A stretch of DNA of 64,000 nucleotides, taken from contig QRDG01000131.1 of the NCBI GenBank assembly GCA_012064385.1, positions 2,491,999 to 2,555,998 on the forward strand, written 5' to 3'. The notes beneath the pieces were generated by a model that saw nothing but the letters and a program-made list of their open reading frames with translations, was not told where the DNA came from and searched no databases. The position numbers were made by a program, and so were the translations under genes. This document shows positions 32,516 to 43,400 of the stretch, one piece after another; within the stretch, counting starts at the first letter, position 1, and each line of letters starts with the position of its first letter. This stretch comes from Puccinellia tenuiflora (taxonomy: Eukaryota > Streptophyta > Magnoliopsida > Poales > Poaceae).

Positions 32516-35500
32516 CTAGGGGTAGAAGCGTCGTAGGTGCGCAACGTTCCACGGGTTGGAGTAGACGATGCCCGTTGCCAGATCCTTTAGCCTGTATGCT
32601 CCTTTGCCAACGATCTCGACGATGGCGTATGGTCCTTCCCAGGGAGGAGATAGCTTGTGGCCTTTCTTCTGTTTTAGCCGCAGTACCAAATCGCCTACGG
32701 CAAAGGATCTGTCGCGCACTCGTCGGCTGTGGTAGTTGCGCAAGCTCTGCTGATAGACCGCCGATCTCGAGAGTGCAGCGTCCCGTGCCTCATCGACTTC
32801 ATCTATGCCATCTTCGAGTGCTTTGTTCGACCCAGCTTCTGTATAGGCTGCCACTCGAGGCGAGTTGTGTCGGACCTCGGCGGGTAGTACTGCTTCGGCT
32901 CCATGTATCAGGAAGAAGGGGGTGAACCCTGTTGAACAGTTTGGCGTTGTGCGCAGGCCCCATAATACCGATGGTAGCTCTTCGACCCATGCGCCAGCAG
33001 CTCTCTCCAAGGGCGCGAGAAGGCGTTTCTTGAGAGCGCTACTGACGAGCCCGTTTGCACGCTCGACTTGTCCGTTGGTTTGCGGGTGCGCGACGGAGGC
33101 GAAGTTGAGCTTTATCCCCAGCTCCTTGCAGTATGTCTGGACTTCGTCGGCGATGAAGTTGGACCCGTTGTCCGTGATGATGCTGTGGGGCACTCCGAAA
33201 CGGAAGACGATGGACTTGACGAAATTTAGTGTTGCGGTTGCACCCGCGTTGGTGACCGGTTTGGCCTCGATCCACTTGGAGAATTTGTCCACTGCCACCA
33301 GAAGGAAGGTGTGTCCCCCGGGAGAGGATTTTCTCAGCGGGCCTACCATGTCGAGTCCCCATTGTGCGAAGGTCCATGCAATTGGTATCATGTTTAGCTC
33401 CGTTGCGGGGGCGTGCGGTTTGGTTGCAAACCGTTGGCACCCGGCGCATCGGCGGACTATCTCCTTGGCGTCCTGCATGATGGATAACCAATAGAATCCT
33501 GCTCGTCGCGTTTTGGCTGCGAGTGCCCGACTACTCGCGTGATGTCCACATATGCCTTCATGAATATCGAGTAGAATTTTCCTCCCTTCTTCTGGTTCAA
33601 CACATCGCAGTAGTATCCCTGATGCGCTTTTCTTGTACAGCTCCCCCTTGACCGTGACGAATGCTTTGCTGCGCCGAGTGACTCGGCGGGCTTCGACTGG
33701 GTCCTCTGGTAACTCTTGGCGTAGCAGGTACGCTATGTACGGCTGAGTCCAGGAGGGTTCCACGAGGAAGACCTCATAAGAATTGGCTTCTGCTGGCTCG
33801 TTCGTTTGTTCTTCTGACTGCTCGGAGCCGACGGCCGGGGCTGCTGCTGCCGGAGCGTCGGGGTCCTTGTACTCTATGGAGCGTTTGCTTATCTGCTCAA
33901 GGAAGACTCCAGCGGGTACGGGTGCGCAGGTGGAGCCAATGTTGGCTAGCCTGTCAGCCTCCTCATTGCTTCCTCGCGCGATGTAACACAACTCGCACCC
34001 GTCGAAGCTTCCTTCCAAGGCATTGTAGAGGTCCCTGTAAGCTGCCATGTTGGCAGATATTGCGTCGCATTCCTTCATCGTCTGTTGGACTACGAGGTTC
34101 GAGTCCCCATAGATCATGAGTCTCGTTGCCCCGCAGGCCTTTGCCATCCGCATGCCGTGCAGTAGGCCCTCGTATTCTGCCTCGTTGTTGGATGCTTTCT
34201 TGAAATTCATCTGCAGTACATATTTTAGCTTGTCTCCTTTGGGTGAAATCAAGATAACACCTGCTCCGGCTCCTTCGTGCCTCTTCGACCCGTCGAAATA
34301 CATGATCCAGGAATTGGACAGGTCCGGGGGACCTGGAGTCTGAATCTCTGTCCATTCTGCGAAGAAATCTGCCAAGGCCTGGGACTTGAGTGCGTCTCTG
34401 GGTCGGTATGTGATGTCTCTGGGCGACAATTCGATTCCCCACTTTGCTACTCGACCTGTTGCCTCCGGGTTGTTGAGTATATCCGACAAGGGCGCATTTG
34501 TCAGCACCGTGACGGGGTGCTCGGAGAAGTAGTGCGTTAGCTTTCGCGCCGTCATGAATACTCCATATGCGAGTTTCTGGTAGTGCGGGTACCGTTGCTT
34601 TGACACCGAGAGTACCTCGCTGACATAGTAGATTGGGCGCTGGACACCGTGTATCTTTCCTTCTTCTGCTCGTTCGACTACGAGCACTGTACTCACCACT
34701 TGTTTGGTTGCAGCCAGGTACAGGTATAGAGGTTCCCGTTCCTGGGGTGCCACCAGAACTGGTTTCGTTGACAATGTCTGCTTGAGCTCAGCAAATGCTT
34801 TGCGAGCCTCCTCTGTCCACTCGAAGTTGTCTGCTTTCTTCAGCAGCTGGTAGAACGGGAGGGCTTTTTCTCCTAATCTGCTGATAAATCTGCTTAAGGC
34901 TGCGACTCGCCCCGCTAGACGCTGGACTCCCTTGAGGTTGGTTGGCTCCTCCATTGACAGGATTGCTTGTATCTTTTCAGGGTTCGCCTCGATGCCCCTG
35001 GCGGATACGAGGAACCCGAGCAGTTGCCCGGCGGGTACCCCGAACATGCACTTCGTTGGGTTGAGCTTGATGTGATACTTGTTGAGTGCTGCGAAGGTTT
35101 CGGCTATGTCGTCGAGGAGCGTGGCCTCGTCTTTTGTCTTGATGACAATGTCGTCTACGTATACTTGGACGTTTTTGCCGATCTGGTCCTTAAGGCAGGC
35201 TTGCATGCACCTTTGGTAGGTTGCACCCGCGTTTTTGAGACCAAAGGGCATCGTGGTGTAGCAGTATACGCCATAGGGTGTGATGAATGCTGTCTTCTCT
35301 TCGTCTTCTTCTTTCATGCGGATCTGATTGTAGCCTGAGTAGGCGTCTAGGAAGGACAGACGAGCACATCCCGCGGTCGAGTCAATGATTTGATCGATGC
35401 GTGGGAGGGGAAAGTGGTCCTTTGGACAATGCTTGTTGAGAGCCGTGAAGTCTACACACATGCGTAGTACTTTCGAGTTCTTCTTCGGGACAAGGACGGG

Positions 35501-35746
35501 GTTTGCTACCCAGGTGGCTTGTTTTATTTCCCGAATAAACTTGGCTGCGAGGAGCCGGTTGATTTCTTCGCCAATGGCTCTGCGCTTCGGTTCTGCAAAA
35601 CGCCGGAGGGACTGTTTGATAGGTCTGGCCTCAGGGCGTATCTCAAGTGCGTGCTCGGTGAGTTCTCTGGGGATGCCTGGCATGTCCGCAGGACACCAAG
35701 CGAATATTTCCCAGTGCTCACGGAGGAACTCGACGAGCGCGCTTTC
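32516..35746 (-). CDS. Tat-1 pol: RT, RNase H, second RNase H-like domain, integrase
   Basis: One open frame; a Met lies at 35683 and the frame extends upstream to a TAG at 35749-35747. RT is at about residues 20-230 of the Met-initiated frame (LPRIDQIIDSTAGC, YCYTTMPFGLKNAGATYQ, YVDDIVIKTK). The Gypsy RNase H follows, then a second RNase H module starting WIMYFDGSKRHEGAGAG with NNEAEYEGLLHG and IYGDSNLVVQQ, the dual-RNase H arrangement of Tat elements. Integrase has its HHCC finger (GHHASSRALA...CAGCQRFA) and DDE residues in WGLDMVGPL, IITDNGSNF and NGQVERANG. No internal stop in 1,055 codons, unusually clean beside the broken gag. Initiation is unclear, since normal Gypsy pol is made as a fusion with the upstream frame. 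Confidence 0.92.
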   Translation of the reverse strand, partial: ESALVEFLREHWEIFAWCPADMPGIPRELTEHALEIRPEARPIKQSLRRFAEPKRRAIGEEINRLLAAKFIREIKQATWVANPVLVPKKNSKVLRMCVDFTALNKHCPKDHFPLPRIDQIIDSTAGCARLSFLDAYSGYNQIRMKEEDEEKTAFITPYGVYCYTTMPFGLKNAGATYQRCMQACLKDQIGKNVQVYVDDIVIKTKDEATLLDDIAETFAALNKYHIKLNPTKCMFGVPAGQLLGFLVSARGIEANPEKIQAILSMEEPTNLKGVQRLAGRVAALSRFISRLGEKALPFYQLLKKADNFEWTEEARKAFAELKQTLSTKPVLVAPQEREPLYLYLAATKQVVSTVLVVERAEEGKIHGVQRPIYYVSEVLSVSKQRYPHYQKLAYGVFMTARKLTHYFSEHPVTVLTNAPLSDILNNPEATGRVAKWGIELSPRDITYRPRDALKSQALADFFAEWTEIQTPGPPDLSNSWIMYFDGSKRHEGAGAGVILISPKGDKLKYVLQMNFKKASNNEAEYEGLLHGMRMAKACGATRLMIYGDSNLVVQQTMKECDAISANMAAYRDLYNALEGSFDGCELCYIARGSNEEADRLANIGSTCAPVPAGVFLEQISKRSIEYKDPDAPAAAAPAVGSEQSEEQTNEPAEANSYEVFLVEPSWTQPYIAYLLRQELPEDPVEARRVTRRSKAFVTVKGELYKKSASGILLRCVEPEEGRKILLDIHEGICGHHASSRALAAKTRRAGFYWLSIMQDAKEIVRRCAGCQRFATKPHAPATELNMIPIAWTFAQWGLDMVGPLRKSSPGGHTFLLVAVDKFSKWIEAKPVTNAGATATLNFVKSIVFRFGVPHSIITDNGSNFIADEVQTYCKELGIKLNFASVAHPQTNGQVERANGLVSSALKKRLLAPLERAAGAWVEELPSVLWGLRTTPNCSTGFTPFFLIHGAEAVLPAEVRHNSPRVAAYTEAGSNKALEDGIDEVDEARDAALSRSAVYQQSLRNYHSRRVRDRSFAVGDLVLRLKQKKGHKLSPPWEGPYAIVEIVGKGAYRLKDLATGIVYSNPWNVAHLRRFYP

Positions 35747-36541
35747 CTATGCGGAGGGCAGATTGGCGGATATGATTTGCCGTTTTGGTTGGATCTGTTG
35801 GGTGGCACTTGATGGGTTCTCGTGTCGCTGCTCTTGTTGAACTCTCTGTCGGGTGCCGTTGACTGAGTTACTGGTGGTAGGTTGTAATCGGTCGAAGAAC
35901 CAACTGTGAGAGTTCTTCGTGCATCCGAACGACTCGGAGATCTTGCTAAAATCTCTGTCGCAGCTGTCCGACGTCCGGTAGTCCCCTCGAACGGTGATTG
36001 TGCCGTTTGGTCCTGGCATTTTGAGTAAAAGGTATGCATAGTGTGGTACGACCATGAACCTTGCGAATGTCGGGCGGCCCAGGATGGCGTGGTACTGTGA
36101 GGGCCAATCGACGACTTCAAACTCGATTTTCTCTTTGCGGAAGTTTGCTGGGTCTCCGAAAACTACGTCCAGATGGATTTTTCCCAAGGGATATACAGCC
36201 TTCCCGGGTACTATTCCATGGAACGAAGTGTCAGAGTCTACAAGGCTAGCCGCGAGCGAGATCTTCATGCGGCGCAGTGTGCTGGCGTAGATGATGTTAA
36301 TAGCCGCTTCGCCGTCCATGAAGACCTTACTCATGACGTACCCACCGATTTGGGCTCCGAGTACTAAGGCGGCGTGACCTGGTCGTGGCACCTGGGGTGG
36401 GTGGTCCTCTCTTGAGAATGTGATCCTGTACTCGGACCAATTGAGATAGTCAGGAGTGGCTGGGGGTGCTGACACCGCTAGATTGACCTGTCGGGTTATC
36501 AACTTTTGGGTCCTGTTCGAGGGACGTCCCTTTTGTATCAT
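35747..36541 (-). CDS. Tat-1 protease region, ends at an in-frame TAG before RT
   Basis: Conserved Tat gag-PR linker (YLNWSEYRITFSREDHPP) and protease-like domain (ALVLGAQIGGYVMSKVFMDGEAAINIIYA...HAILGRPTFARFMVVPHYAYLLLKMPGPNG). The active-site triad reads DGE here instead of the usual DGG/DTG form followed by Ser, so activity is doubtful. The frame ends at TAG 35749-35747, followed in the same frame by ESALVEFLREHWEIFAW and RT. Confidence 0.82.
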   Translation of the reverse strand: MIQKGRPSNRTQKLITRQVNLAVSAPPATPDYLNWSEYRITFSREDHPPQVPRPGHAALVLGAQIGGYVMSKVFMDGEAAINIIYASTLRRMKISLAASLVDSDTSFHGIVPGKAVYPLGKIHLDVVFGDPANFRKEKIEFEVVDWPSQYHAILGRPTFARFMVVPHYAYLLLKMPGPNGTITVRGDYRTSDSCDRDFSKISESFGCTKNSHSWFFDRLQPTTSNSVNGTRQRVQQEQRHENPSSATQQIQPKRQIISANLPSA

Positions 36542-36543
36542 TC

Positions 36544-38099
36544 CTACATGACCGACCGGGGCGGGGAAAGGTTCTGCCGCATGCCGGGGGTGGTAGTAAC
36601 TGCTGAGGTGGTGGCACCCGCTGGATTACGGATGCCAGTTGTGGACGGGGGGAGTGGTAACGCCTCGGGTGCATCTTGCACCATCACTCCCGGGATTGAT
36701 GAATACCCTTTGTTCTGCGCGGCCTGATGGATCCGCCTGTATGCCGCTAATAACTTCTCAAACTTGCGGCATTCTTTCAGTTGATGACCCGAACTAATGT
36801 TGCCGTGCTCATCCTTGTATGGGTGGAAAGGGCATGACCTGTGAGCATTTGCTCTCCGTCCCTGTTCGGGTTGTCGCTGCCGCCATTCTCTCCTGCGGCG
36901 GTTCCCTTCTCGATCGTTGTGGAAACCTGCCGCTACCATTTCGGCTAGCTCATTCGGGTCAAAGCTCGGGAACTTCCTCTTTTTCCTGGGTCGTAGCCGC
37001 GGCTTCGCCCCGAGTCTTGCTGATAGTCACGATCATCGTGCCCCCTGGGCCGGTCGTTGCGCATGTAATCCTCACCGTTTGCCAGTCATTAGCGACATCC
37101 ATCAGCTGGCTAGTGTCTTCGGCTTCCGTCGCCCCAGTTCTTCCTTGAGCTCTCGCCTTCGCAATCCTCAGTGCAAAGGCGTCCACTGCGTTTTCCTCTG
37201 ATATCTCCTCCACGGTGTTCTTCATTATTGTCCAGCGCTGGATATAGGAGCTGCAGTGACTCACTTGATCCTTGGACGCAGGTTCTGAGCTCTTCCGCCG
37301 TGGCTGGGCGCTTATACGTGCCTTGAAAGTTTTGGGTGAACGTGGTGACTAAGTCGTTCCAGGACCCGATGGTGTCTGCGGGTAGACTCTTAAGCCATGC
37401 ACGTGCCGAACCCGTAAGCTGCAGCTGCAGATACTGCATCGCTGTGTTTGTACCGCCTGGCATTGTACCGCCGTGAGGTAATCTTCTATCCAGGTTTTCG
37501 GCTCCTGCAGTCCGTCATATTTTGGAGTTTCCGATGTCAACTTGAACCCTGTTGGCATGCGGGACTCGCGTATGCGACGGATAAAACACTTGGCTCCACA
37601 CGGCTCGTCTTCCTCTTCCTCCGGGTCTGGCGCTCTCCGGTTCTCCTCGCGCCTTGTGTGGTTCTGCTCGACTACCACACGTGGAGCCATGCTACGATCC
37701 TCACCACGTGCTCGGCGGTTCCGATCCACTGTTTCTTGCGCACGCCTATCACGTGCTGTCATTGTTGGGTGCTCCTGCCGAGGCTCGACGTGATGCCGAG
37801 GTGAGGCTTCTCGATGGCGTTCGCGTCTGGGCGGGGTGCGCTGGTTCCTGCTGTGGCCGGTGGCCCGGCAGCTTGCAATGCGGTTCCGAGCATGCCAACT
37901 CCTCGTATCATCTGCCTGTGCAGTTCTGCTCGCGGATCGTCATCTTGAGGCTGCGTGGTGAGCAAATATGTCGCCAACGCCATGGCAGCATCTTGCGGTG
38001 TTTTGGGTAGTACACAGCCGTTTGCATCTACCGTGTTGAAGGAGGACTCGAGGCTTCGAGTCGCTTCCCGTCTAGACCCCTCGGGCATGTCGTCGAGTC
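36544..38099 (-). pseudogene. Tat-1 gag, decayed and cut at the N
   Basis: Gag similarity moves through several frames: an N-terminal part at 38099-37762; PTGFKLTSETPKYDGLQEPKTWIEDYL near 37560-37480; the retrotransposon gag core MQYLQLQLTGSARAWLKSLP near 37440-37380; and a zinc-finger-like segment CPFHPYKDEHGNISSGHQLKEC near 36840-36770. Frame changes near 37445, 37260 and 36950. Confidence 0.8.
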
Positions 38100-38100
38100 N
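38100..38100. other. Single N: probable contig join
   Basis: The only ambiguous base in the window. Tat-1 gag sequence is on its left and unrelated AT-rich, MITE-like sequence on its right. Confidence 0.85.
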
Positions 38101-38450
38101 ATGGTATTTCACAAATAAATCTAGATGCACTCGTCATAAAAAATGCGTTTTTAAATGCACTTCAAGACTTCAAAAAAAATCAAGAAAAAATTGGGTGTAC
38201 ACTAGACATTCTATGTTCTCACACAAAGTTTCATAGAAAAAATCATTTTTGTGGTATGTGTAAAAAAATTGAAAATGTCTCCTGAAAAGTCATTTTGGAG
38301 TATCGGAATTTAACTTTTTGACACATGCCACAAAAAGGACTTTTTCCACTAAACTTTGTGTGTGAACATAGAAACATTCGGATGTAAACTCAGAAATTTT
38401 CGTTTGGACTTTTTTGACGTTTTGACTGCGGTTTTTACATAGTGGGTGGA
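38101..38450. repeat. Inverted-repeat (foldback MITE-like) sequence, left end missing
   Basis: The arm around 38160-38245 (TTCTCACACAAAGTTTCATAGAAAAA) is inverted relative to about 38340-38440 (CTAAACTTTGTGTGTGAACATAGAA). The right end carries TACATAGTGGGTGGATCTACCCC. The left end would lie beyond the N. Confidence 0.65.
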
Positions 38451-38859
38451 TCTACCCCTATGAACCAAACAGATTTCCCATGATGTAGTTGTTATTCTAA
38501 ATTAACTAGAAGGATACCCGCACTTGCAGCGGAATCTACTTAAAAATAAAGTAAAGTGTATAAACATAAACACGAAGTGTTGTGATCACATAAACTAGAC
38601 GGATAAAAAGGAATGACATGAGTGATTGGATGGTGTGATCTCATAAATCGAACAACAACAAAAATGACATGGATGATTGGATGGTTAAAGGATGATGTGG
38701 ATTAATTACATGTAGAGATAGACTATTATTAATAACTTTTATTGAAGATAACATGGAAAATTTGACTGTTGGAAAAAAAGTGTGATATGGATAGTTTTTG
38801 CATGTTAAGTTATACCGTCATTATTTAATGTTATTATTACAGATGACATGGACAATTGG

Positions 38860-39272
38860 ATGGCTGAAAAAAAAGGTCATGTGGATAGTTTGCTTGTTGA
38901 TAGACTATGAAATGATTATTGATTTAGCCAATTAAATTTAATGTTGCATGGAAATTAGTTAATGACGTACCTCCTCTGTATCATAATATAAGATGTTTTA
39001 GATATTCCTATGTAAATAACATACGGATGTATGTGGACGTATTTAGTGTAGAGGTTCACTCATTTTACTTCGTATGTAGTCTACATAGAAATATCTAAAA
39101 CATCTTATATTATGTCACGGAGGGAGTAGATAAGATGATATTAATGGGCTGAAAAAGGATGATGTGAATAGTGTGCTTGTTGATAGACTATGAAGTGATT
39201 ATTTATTTAGCCAATTAAATTTAATGTTGCATGGAAATTAGTTAATGACGTACTTCCTTTGTATCACAATAT
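38860..39272 (+). repeat. Local segmental duplication (two copies of about 110 bp or more)
   Basis: The segment around 38870-38990 (TTGCTTGTTGATAGACTATGAA..., AGCCAATTAAATTTAATGTTGCATGG..., then a Stowaway-like start) is repeated at 39160-39272 with a few changes. The duplicate includes the beginning of the MITE, so the duplication took place after the MITE inserted. Confidence 0.75.
38970..39126. mobile_element. Stowaway MITE (157 bp)
   Basis: TA target at 38968-38969 and 39127-39128. The ends are inverted: CTCCTCTGTATCATAATATA and, reversed, CTCCCTCCGTGACATAATAT. The interior has no coding capacity; Tc1/Mariner-type MITE. Confidence 0.85.
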
Positions 39273-39570
39273 TTTTTTTTTTGCTAAACCCAGTACAACG
39301 CAAGCGCTCATATACACGCGCACACACTCACCCCTATGAACGCACGCACGCACACCCTACCCCTATGAGCACCTCCGAGAGACCGAGTCGGCGGGTCGAG
39401 TCTTGAGATTGACGAAGTCACCACGGGCGCCTCGCTGTCGACGAGAACGTCGCCTCCCACTGAAGAATATTCCGCCTTAAATGAGAAACACCAACGTTAA
39501 ACCTGGGGTTTGAACTCTGGTGGGCTGGGGGTACAACCACCCTCCTAACCATCTTGCCACAGACAAGTTC
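39273..39570 (-). mobile_element. tRNA-derived SINE, reverse orientation
   Basis: An 18-bp direct repeat TCCTTTGTATCACAATAT flanks it at 39255-39272 and 39571-39588. On the minus strand it begins near a Pol III A-box-like TGGTTAGGAGGG, has a B-box-like GAGTTCAAACCCC (39505-39517), and ends in a poly-A tail, seen as T on the plus strand at 39273-39281. It resembles the Au SINE type of grasses. It splits a second Stowaway copy. Confidence 0.85.
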
Positions 39571-40422
39571 TCCTTTGTATCACAATATAAGATGTTTTAG
39601 ATATTCATATGCATGTTGCCGAATAAACTTTTTTGGAAATTATTTAAATAGTTACATATAGAAGAGCATGTAATTTCGAATTGTAGTACGATGTTTTTCA
39701 TCATTGAAAACAATTGCCAGAAAATTCGCTTGCTTGGTTTCAGCGATTAAGAACGAATATAATTATGGTGGTCGAGTTACACATGATTTTTCGGGACGCA
39801 TTTTTCCAGGATTATGCTATAAGTAGACTACTCACCAACAGACTAAATAACCCTAGAAGCATCTTACCACTTGGTCACTTCCAAACATTCTGATTCTTAC
39901 ACGTCAGTAGTAACTTAATTTCCTCCGTATGTTCCAATCCTGACACGACATGTCGTTCAGTTCGCAGGAGGGTAAACATAACGCAGCACACAACAGGCAA
40001 AGAGTGATCCTGCGTTTGCTGATAAAATAAGTCACATAGCGAAGAATGCTTATTTGAACCGTTTTTTATGCTCAAGCTGTAATCCTAAAATCCATGATCC
40101 GAATGGCAGGTGAAAGAAAAACATTGGCTTAAACTCAAGGGTGACTATTGACAAAATAATGAGCATTACAATAAACATCTGAGAGACAAAGAAATCTACA
40201 AGTGCATGCATAGTTCGCTCATAAATACAACCGACCAACAGCACCGCCTGTTTGTTGATCAGGGCATTGTAACTGCTGATGTTGGATGCCCGTGAAACTA
40301 TAAAACTGTACCTAAGCACCTCCCAGTCTGCCCACACGATCGCGTTTCTCGGTATTTTTATCACAAGGGATGGATGGTAAGTCTGTGAAGTTGGCAACAA
40401 ATGCCGGTGCTCGTGGTGACAT

Positions 40423-43400
40423 CTAGTTAGATGAATCTGCGCCATAGTCGAGCATTTCTTTTATGTTTAGCTTGATTGATGGTCCCATTGATGAGCATAC
40501 AAATGCTGTTTTCCAGTATATCCCCTTCGCACCAGATGGCTTGTTCCTCTCAATAGAGCGCTGGGAAGAGACGGCAAAGGGTAAGTAAACATTAATTCTC
40601 AGTGGCATCACTAGAGATGTTTTATAGGAGCAGATATCTTACAACAACAGCCATGAAGTTTGCAATAAGGTCTTCTTCCGGGAAGTTAACCTTGCCGAAA
40701 GGAATGTGAGCAATCCCTGTCTTATCAACTCTGAATTCAACTTTACCTTTCTTGAACTCATCGATAGCCTGGAACAATTCACACAATTAGCATAATCAAC
40801 CTCATCACTCTCCGTTGAAAGTTTAATTGGTACAAGATTGGGGTTTATTGGCTCAATTCTATGCTGGTACAGCATATACAGAATAAATAATACTCTCGAT
40901 TATTAGGTCGTTCTCGATGCTAAAACGGCCTTCAAGGTATACACTTGAACAGGTAGTTTATATCATACAATGTTGCTGTTACAACTCATAAAAGTATACA
41001 TTATGGAAATATATTTAATGATGAATCTAGTGAGACCAGATTCATGCAACCGATTTACATACTTCTTTATACATTAATAGTCAAACCTATATTTTTACCA
41101 GCACTGATTCTAGAATGACATATATTTGAGTATTAGAAGGCTACCACCAGGCTTTAAAACCAACGGCAACATCCACAAGCAATATTTATGTCAAACCAAA
41201 TAAAGTCTGTACAGTACCTGAGTAATGTTTGGAGAAACAGTACCAGCTTTGGGGTTAGGCATCAATCCTCTTGGTCCTAGAATCTTACCCAGGCTGGCAA
41301 CCTGAAAAGTACATGAATAGCTGAGATTAACAATCAACTGAAGAAGGAGCACACTGTAAGTTCTCGGGATAAATAAATATAGCTCTCCTGAGCCTGTAAG
41401 TCTATCAAAGCCCTACGTTTAACAGAATGAAGCACCTGATTCTTGTATTTAAAACTGTGTTGCAACTGACTAATCTATTTTATGTGAATGAATTATTCTT
41501 TGATTCTGTTAACATTAACGCAAGATCTAAGAAGAGAATAAAGAAGTAAGTCAAATAATCCGTTTAAACTAATGTCAGAAAAATGTACATGTGAATGCAA
41601 AATTATAGGAGCATGACCCTTTCAAGAAAAAAGAAAAGGTGCAATACAACAAAATAATACATTTGAACAGAATGTGTTTGACCATCATAACAAAAAAACA
41701 GAATCGTTGTCTTATTACCTAGTAGTTCCCTCAACCTAAAAAAACGTTAATGAAAGAGCATATAGGAGGAAGAATTTGCTTTACTTCATAATTCCTAGAG
41801 ATACTGGGATCAATAAGTATGATGGAACAAATTGTACAACAAGGCGCCTGTAGCTCAGTGGATAGAGCGTCCGTTTCCTAAGCGGAAGGTCGTAGGTTCG
41901 ACCCCTACCTGGCGCGTTATTTTTGTTAACTGGTTTCTAATGTTTTTTTTCTCTGTTTTCTATCTGTTGCCTGTTTTTATTTCCCAAGAGGATAGTTAAC
42001 TGATTTATAATGTTTTTTTTGTCTGTTTTCTGTTGCCTGTTTTTATTTCCCAAGAGGACATAAACGAGTATGAAAATAGGTAATACTGCAAATGGTAGTA
42101 ACTAACTGATTTTTATTGAGACGCTGAATATCACAAGTCTGAAAATAGATCACATTAAAAGAAGGCCTGAGAACTATATCAGCCAACCCTTAAACACAAG
42201 AATTATCTGCTTGGGTGAAAATGAAAAAATGGATTATCCATTATTACTTGCCTCTTTCAAGAATACAAGTTCATTGCCTCTTTCAAGAATACAGGTTCAT
42301 TGCCTCTTTAATGCTAATTAAGTAGCCAACATACTCCAAACCCCAAAAATACACCTAGTAATAGTATGACCTGTAAATTTTAAGCATATAACTCGCCCAC
42401 TGGCCTAATACACCCAAGGAAAGATAATCAAACATTCACATGAAACACACCACAAAATAATTAGGTACAAGATCATTGCAGTTGCAGGCGAGGCTTTAAA
42501 CCATAGTAAAATCCATTATCTAAAATTTTGTATCAGTGCAAGGCATAAGCTGAAGTGTTCAATAGGTTGCTTAGCTAAATATGCCTAGCAACCTTGCATG
42601 TGGGTAGGGAAGCTTCATCAAACAAGGAAATACTTCAAAGATGACCCAAACAAAGCAAGTTTCGCTGCCATACCTTAGGCATCATATCAGGTGACGCAAT
42701 CAATTTGTCAAACTCCATGAACCCTCCTTTTATTTGTTCAATCAAATCATCTGAGCCAACAATATCGGCTCCTGCTGCTCTCGCTTCATCAATCTTCTCA
42801 CCTGCAAGGACATCAGAATATCACTAATATTTTATTTTATTCGAAATGGGGATATCACTAGTATAGATGGGAAGCCAACTTAGCATAATAAGGTAAGAAT
42901 AGCAAAGTAATACAAAAACAGAAGTTTAAATTACTCAACAAATCAATGCGACATGGAAAACTTAAACAATAATTCCCAACCGACACCTTATGTATATGAA
43001 CAGAAGTAGAAACATCATGAACATAATGTTCTGATCGAGAGCTTCTGCTGAGGTTTCCTTCGAGACAAATTATCTCCAACCCAATATGAACTGCATTACT
43101 CCTAATAATATTTCAATAATGGGTTATGACTTTCCAACTCCAAAAGAGTGTGTTAACTGTAAGCATATTATTCATCCACTGAATCAGACATGAACTGCAG
43201 ATGAACAAGTCTAAGTAGTGCAAGTTCCTAAGTTGTCACTACTTGAAACTAACACCCACAGGGTTCGGCTTTGGCACGCCCATTTTTATCATATCCCCAA
43301 CATTGTTCAATGAAACATCCATTGGTGCTTCAGGATGAAATGACATATTGAACAATCCAGTTGATACGATCTGATAAGCCTTGTCCTTAACTCCACCAAT

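Larger units (their letters stand above)
26160..38099 (-). mobile_element. Tat-lineage Gypsy retrotransposon (Tat-1), about 12 kb, 5' LTR missing
   Basis: Minus-strand order: decayed gag, protease, RT-RNase H-integrase, a tandem array, an antisense ORF, 3' UTR, 3' LTR. This layout, with an antisense ORF and tandem repeats between pol and the 3' LTR, is characteristic of Tat elements such as RIRE2, Grande and Retand. The 5' LTR and gag start are absent because the sequence changes at the N at 38100. The left LTR edge is approximate. Confidence 0.85.

Noticed and set aside
37448..37804. Plus-strand ORFs opposite Tat-1 gag
   Set aside because: Antisense shadows of gag; the conserved domain is on the minus strand.
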